Of a stretch of 33,145 bases of DNA, positions 32,089-33,145 are shown piece by piece (position 1 is the first letter of the stretch; each line of letters begins with the position of its first letter). The stretch is from Verrucomicrobiota bacterium (GTDB lineage: Bacteria > Verrucomicrobiota > Verrucomicrobiia > Limisphaerales > JACPZS01). The notes below the pieces were generated by a model. That model was not told the origin of the DNA. It saw nothing but the letters and a program-made list of their open reading frames with translations, and did no database searches. Position numbers and translations under genes: made by a program. The DNA lies in contig JACPZS010000166.1 in the NCBI GenBank assembly GCA_016195385.1, forward strand, positions 1 to 33,145. The letters run 5' to 3'.

Positions 32089-33145
32089 TTACGTGCCGGG
32101 CTTGCGGAACAGCACAATCCGGTTCGAGTTCGTGCCTTTGAAATTGTTGTCCACGCCCCAGCAATTCGCCGTCTTCGTGAACTTCTGGTCGTTGATGACC
32201 ACCAGCACTGGTGCCAGCCCGGCCGCGATGCCGCATGGCAGCACTGCTTCCTCCAATTTCACCTTGCCGCCGCGCACTTCGCCCACCTCAAACGCGACGT
32301 GCCCGCCCGGTTTCAAAACGCGATGCAACTCACAGAACACCGCCGTCATCGCTTCGCTCCAGGCCTCCAGTTTCTTCGGCACAGTCAACTTCACCGACTT
32401 GGGGTCGATGCCGAGAAACCAGCAGCGCAGCCAGTTGTCGCCCGCGTAATCGACGACGTCGAGAAACGGCGGCGACGTGACGACGAGCGCTACCGAGTCG
32501 GAAGGAATTTGGGGCGTTGAAGCGGCCGGCTCGTGGAGAAGCAGCGCGCTACTGACAACTTGGTTCAATGTCGCTCGTGTCGCGGCATCGCAATGTTTCA
32601 ACAAGTCACGTGACTTTTTCAAAATCAGTTTCGGCACGTCGCGGCGTGGTGGGATTTGTCCGCGCCGCTCGTTGGTCTTTCGTTGCGATTTGGCCGACAC
32701 CGCCTGATTCGGCGGCATCGTATAGACGGAGAAAAAGCCGGCCGAGTGCCCCGTCAATCGGTTGAGCGCCACGAGGCAGATCCATTCGTCAATGGAGTCC
32801 AACGTTTGCGCCGCGCGCCGGTCAAGCAGGTACGATTTCAGCGCGGCGATCTCCCGTAAAGTTTCACGATGGTAGAAAACGAGCAAATCATCGGACGTTT
32901 CATCGATGGCTGTGAAGTCGATTTGCCGAAGCCGCGCGGCGACTTGCTCCAGCGTCGGCGGACGCAGGCGCGCGCCGGTGAGCACGAGGCTCAACGGATT
33001 GACGTCGCAGCCGAATGGCACTCGGCCGAGCAGCGCGGCTTCCAGCGGCGTCGTCCCGCGGCCCATGAACGGATCGTAAACGATGTCGCCTGGTCGCGTT
33101 AGCCGCTCTATGAAGAAGCGCGGGAGTTGCGGTTTGAAACAAGCG
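32089..33145 (-). CDS. DNA methyltransferase (N4-cytosine/N6-adenine type), 5' end cut by window
   Basis: SAM-dependent methyltransferase whose N-terminus lies beyond the right edge; the frame is open to the last bases. Seen: the SAM-binding motif I DIVYDPFMGRGTTPLEAALLG (the DPFMGRGTT core at about 33053-33079); CDVNPLSL shortly after; the catalytic motif IV TSPPF about 190 residues later, a form common in N4-cytosine enzymes; and LHRVLKPGGHVAFEVGEV near the end. Motif I here precedes motif IV with a 190-residue insert that holds a basic linker (KSQRKTNERRGQ). No restriction endonuclease or specificity subunit is visible on this side. Host or solitary methylase roles are possible; RNA methylation is less likely. 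It is followed by an 87-base gap before gspE. Confidence 0.85.
   Translation of the reverse strand, partial: ACFKPQLPRFFIERLTRPGDIVYDPFMGRGTTPLEAALLGRVPFGCDVNPLSLVLTGARLRPPTLEQVAARLRQIDFTAIDETSDDLLVFYHRETLREIAALKSYLLDRRAAQTLDSIDEWICLVALNRLTGHSAGFFSVYTMPPNQAVSAKSQRKTNERRGQIPPRRDVPKLILKKSRDLLKHCDAATRATLNQVVSSALLLHEPAASTPQIPSDSVALVVTSPPFLDVVDYAGDNWLRCWFLGIDPKSVKLTVPKKLEAWSEAMTAVFCELHRVLKPGGHVAFEVGEVRGGKVKLEEAVLPCGIAAGLAPVLVVINDQKFTKTANCWGVDNNFKGTNSNRIVLFRKPGT

Noticed and set aside
1..33145. CRISPR arrays, insertion sequences, integrases, attachment sites, rRNA genes
   Set aside because: No regularly spaced direct repeats, transposase or integrase motifs, or rRNA-like sequence were seen on either strand.

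Overview
The window is chromosomal DNA from a GC-rich bacterium, most likely Verrucomicrobiota (Pedosphaera/Limisphaerales-like). Three things point there: secreted proteins carrying the short beta-rich module read as '(Y)xIQxSTDLxxW...FYR', a CotH-kinase protein decorated with EF-hands and glycine runs, and many genes without a clear Shine-Dalgarno sequence. No rRNA, tRNA, CRISPR array, IS element, integrase or phage gene was seen. Gene density is high and no gene-free stretch exceeds 300 bases.

Layout, left to right. (1) 1-1610, +: the 3' part of a DinG/XPD-type iron-sulfur helicase. (2) 1719-6418: two divergent secreted proteins, a large M4 (thermolysin-family) metallopeptidase (-) and an unrecognised exported protein (+). 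(3) 6649-10260, +: a compact operon for a sugar acid: enolase-superfamily dehydratase, MFS transporter, an ArsC-type arsenate reductase, and an SDR dehydrogenase. (4) 10387-11289, +: a DUF58 protein. (5) 11301-17064: the selenocysteine locus. SelD fused to an FAD/NAD oxidoreductase (-) is divergent from selA-selB (+), so both selenophosphate supply and Sec incorporation are encoded together; selC was not found here. (6) 17104-23169, -: the translation/RNA cluster nusA-infB-rbfA-nrnA-truB, without rimP, preceded by a promoter and an intrinsic terminator in the nusA leader. (7) 23465-25594, +: a CotH-kinase/EF-hand secreted protein. (8) 25684-32001, -: a four-gene type II secretion/type IV pilus-like operon (ATPase, GspL/PilM-N-like, GspM/PilO-like, secretin), every junction a 4-base ATGA overlap. 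(9) 32089-33145, -: a 5'-truncated DNA methyltransferase.

How the genes fit together: the secretion operon could export some of the signal-peptide proteins encoded nearby (M4 peptidase, CotH protein), but this is inference from proximity. The sel locus is a self-contained functional unit. The sugar-acid operon has uptake, dehydration and oxidation/reduction steps; the embedded arsenate reductase is unexpected. The most interesting observations are the nusA leader with an attenuator-like terminator, the selD fusion with a perfect palindrome between the divergent sel genes, the ArsC gene inside the sugar-acid operon, the glycine-rich insertion in the secretin, and the EF-hand insertion within the CotH fold. 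Promoter and operator calls are by eye and carry low confidence.
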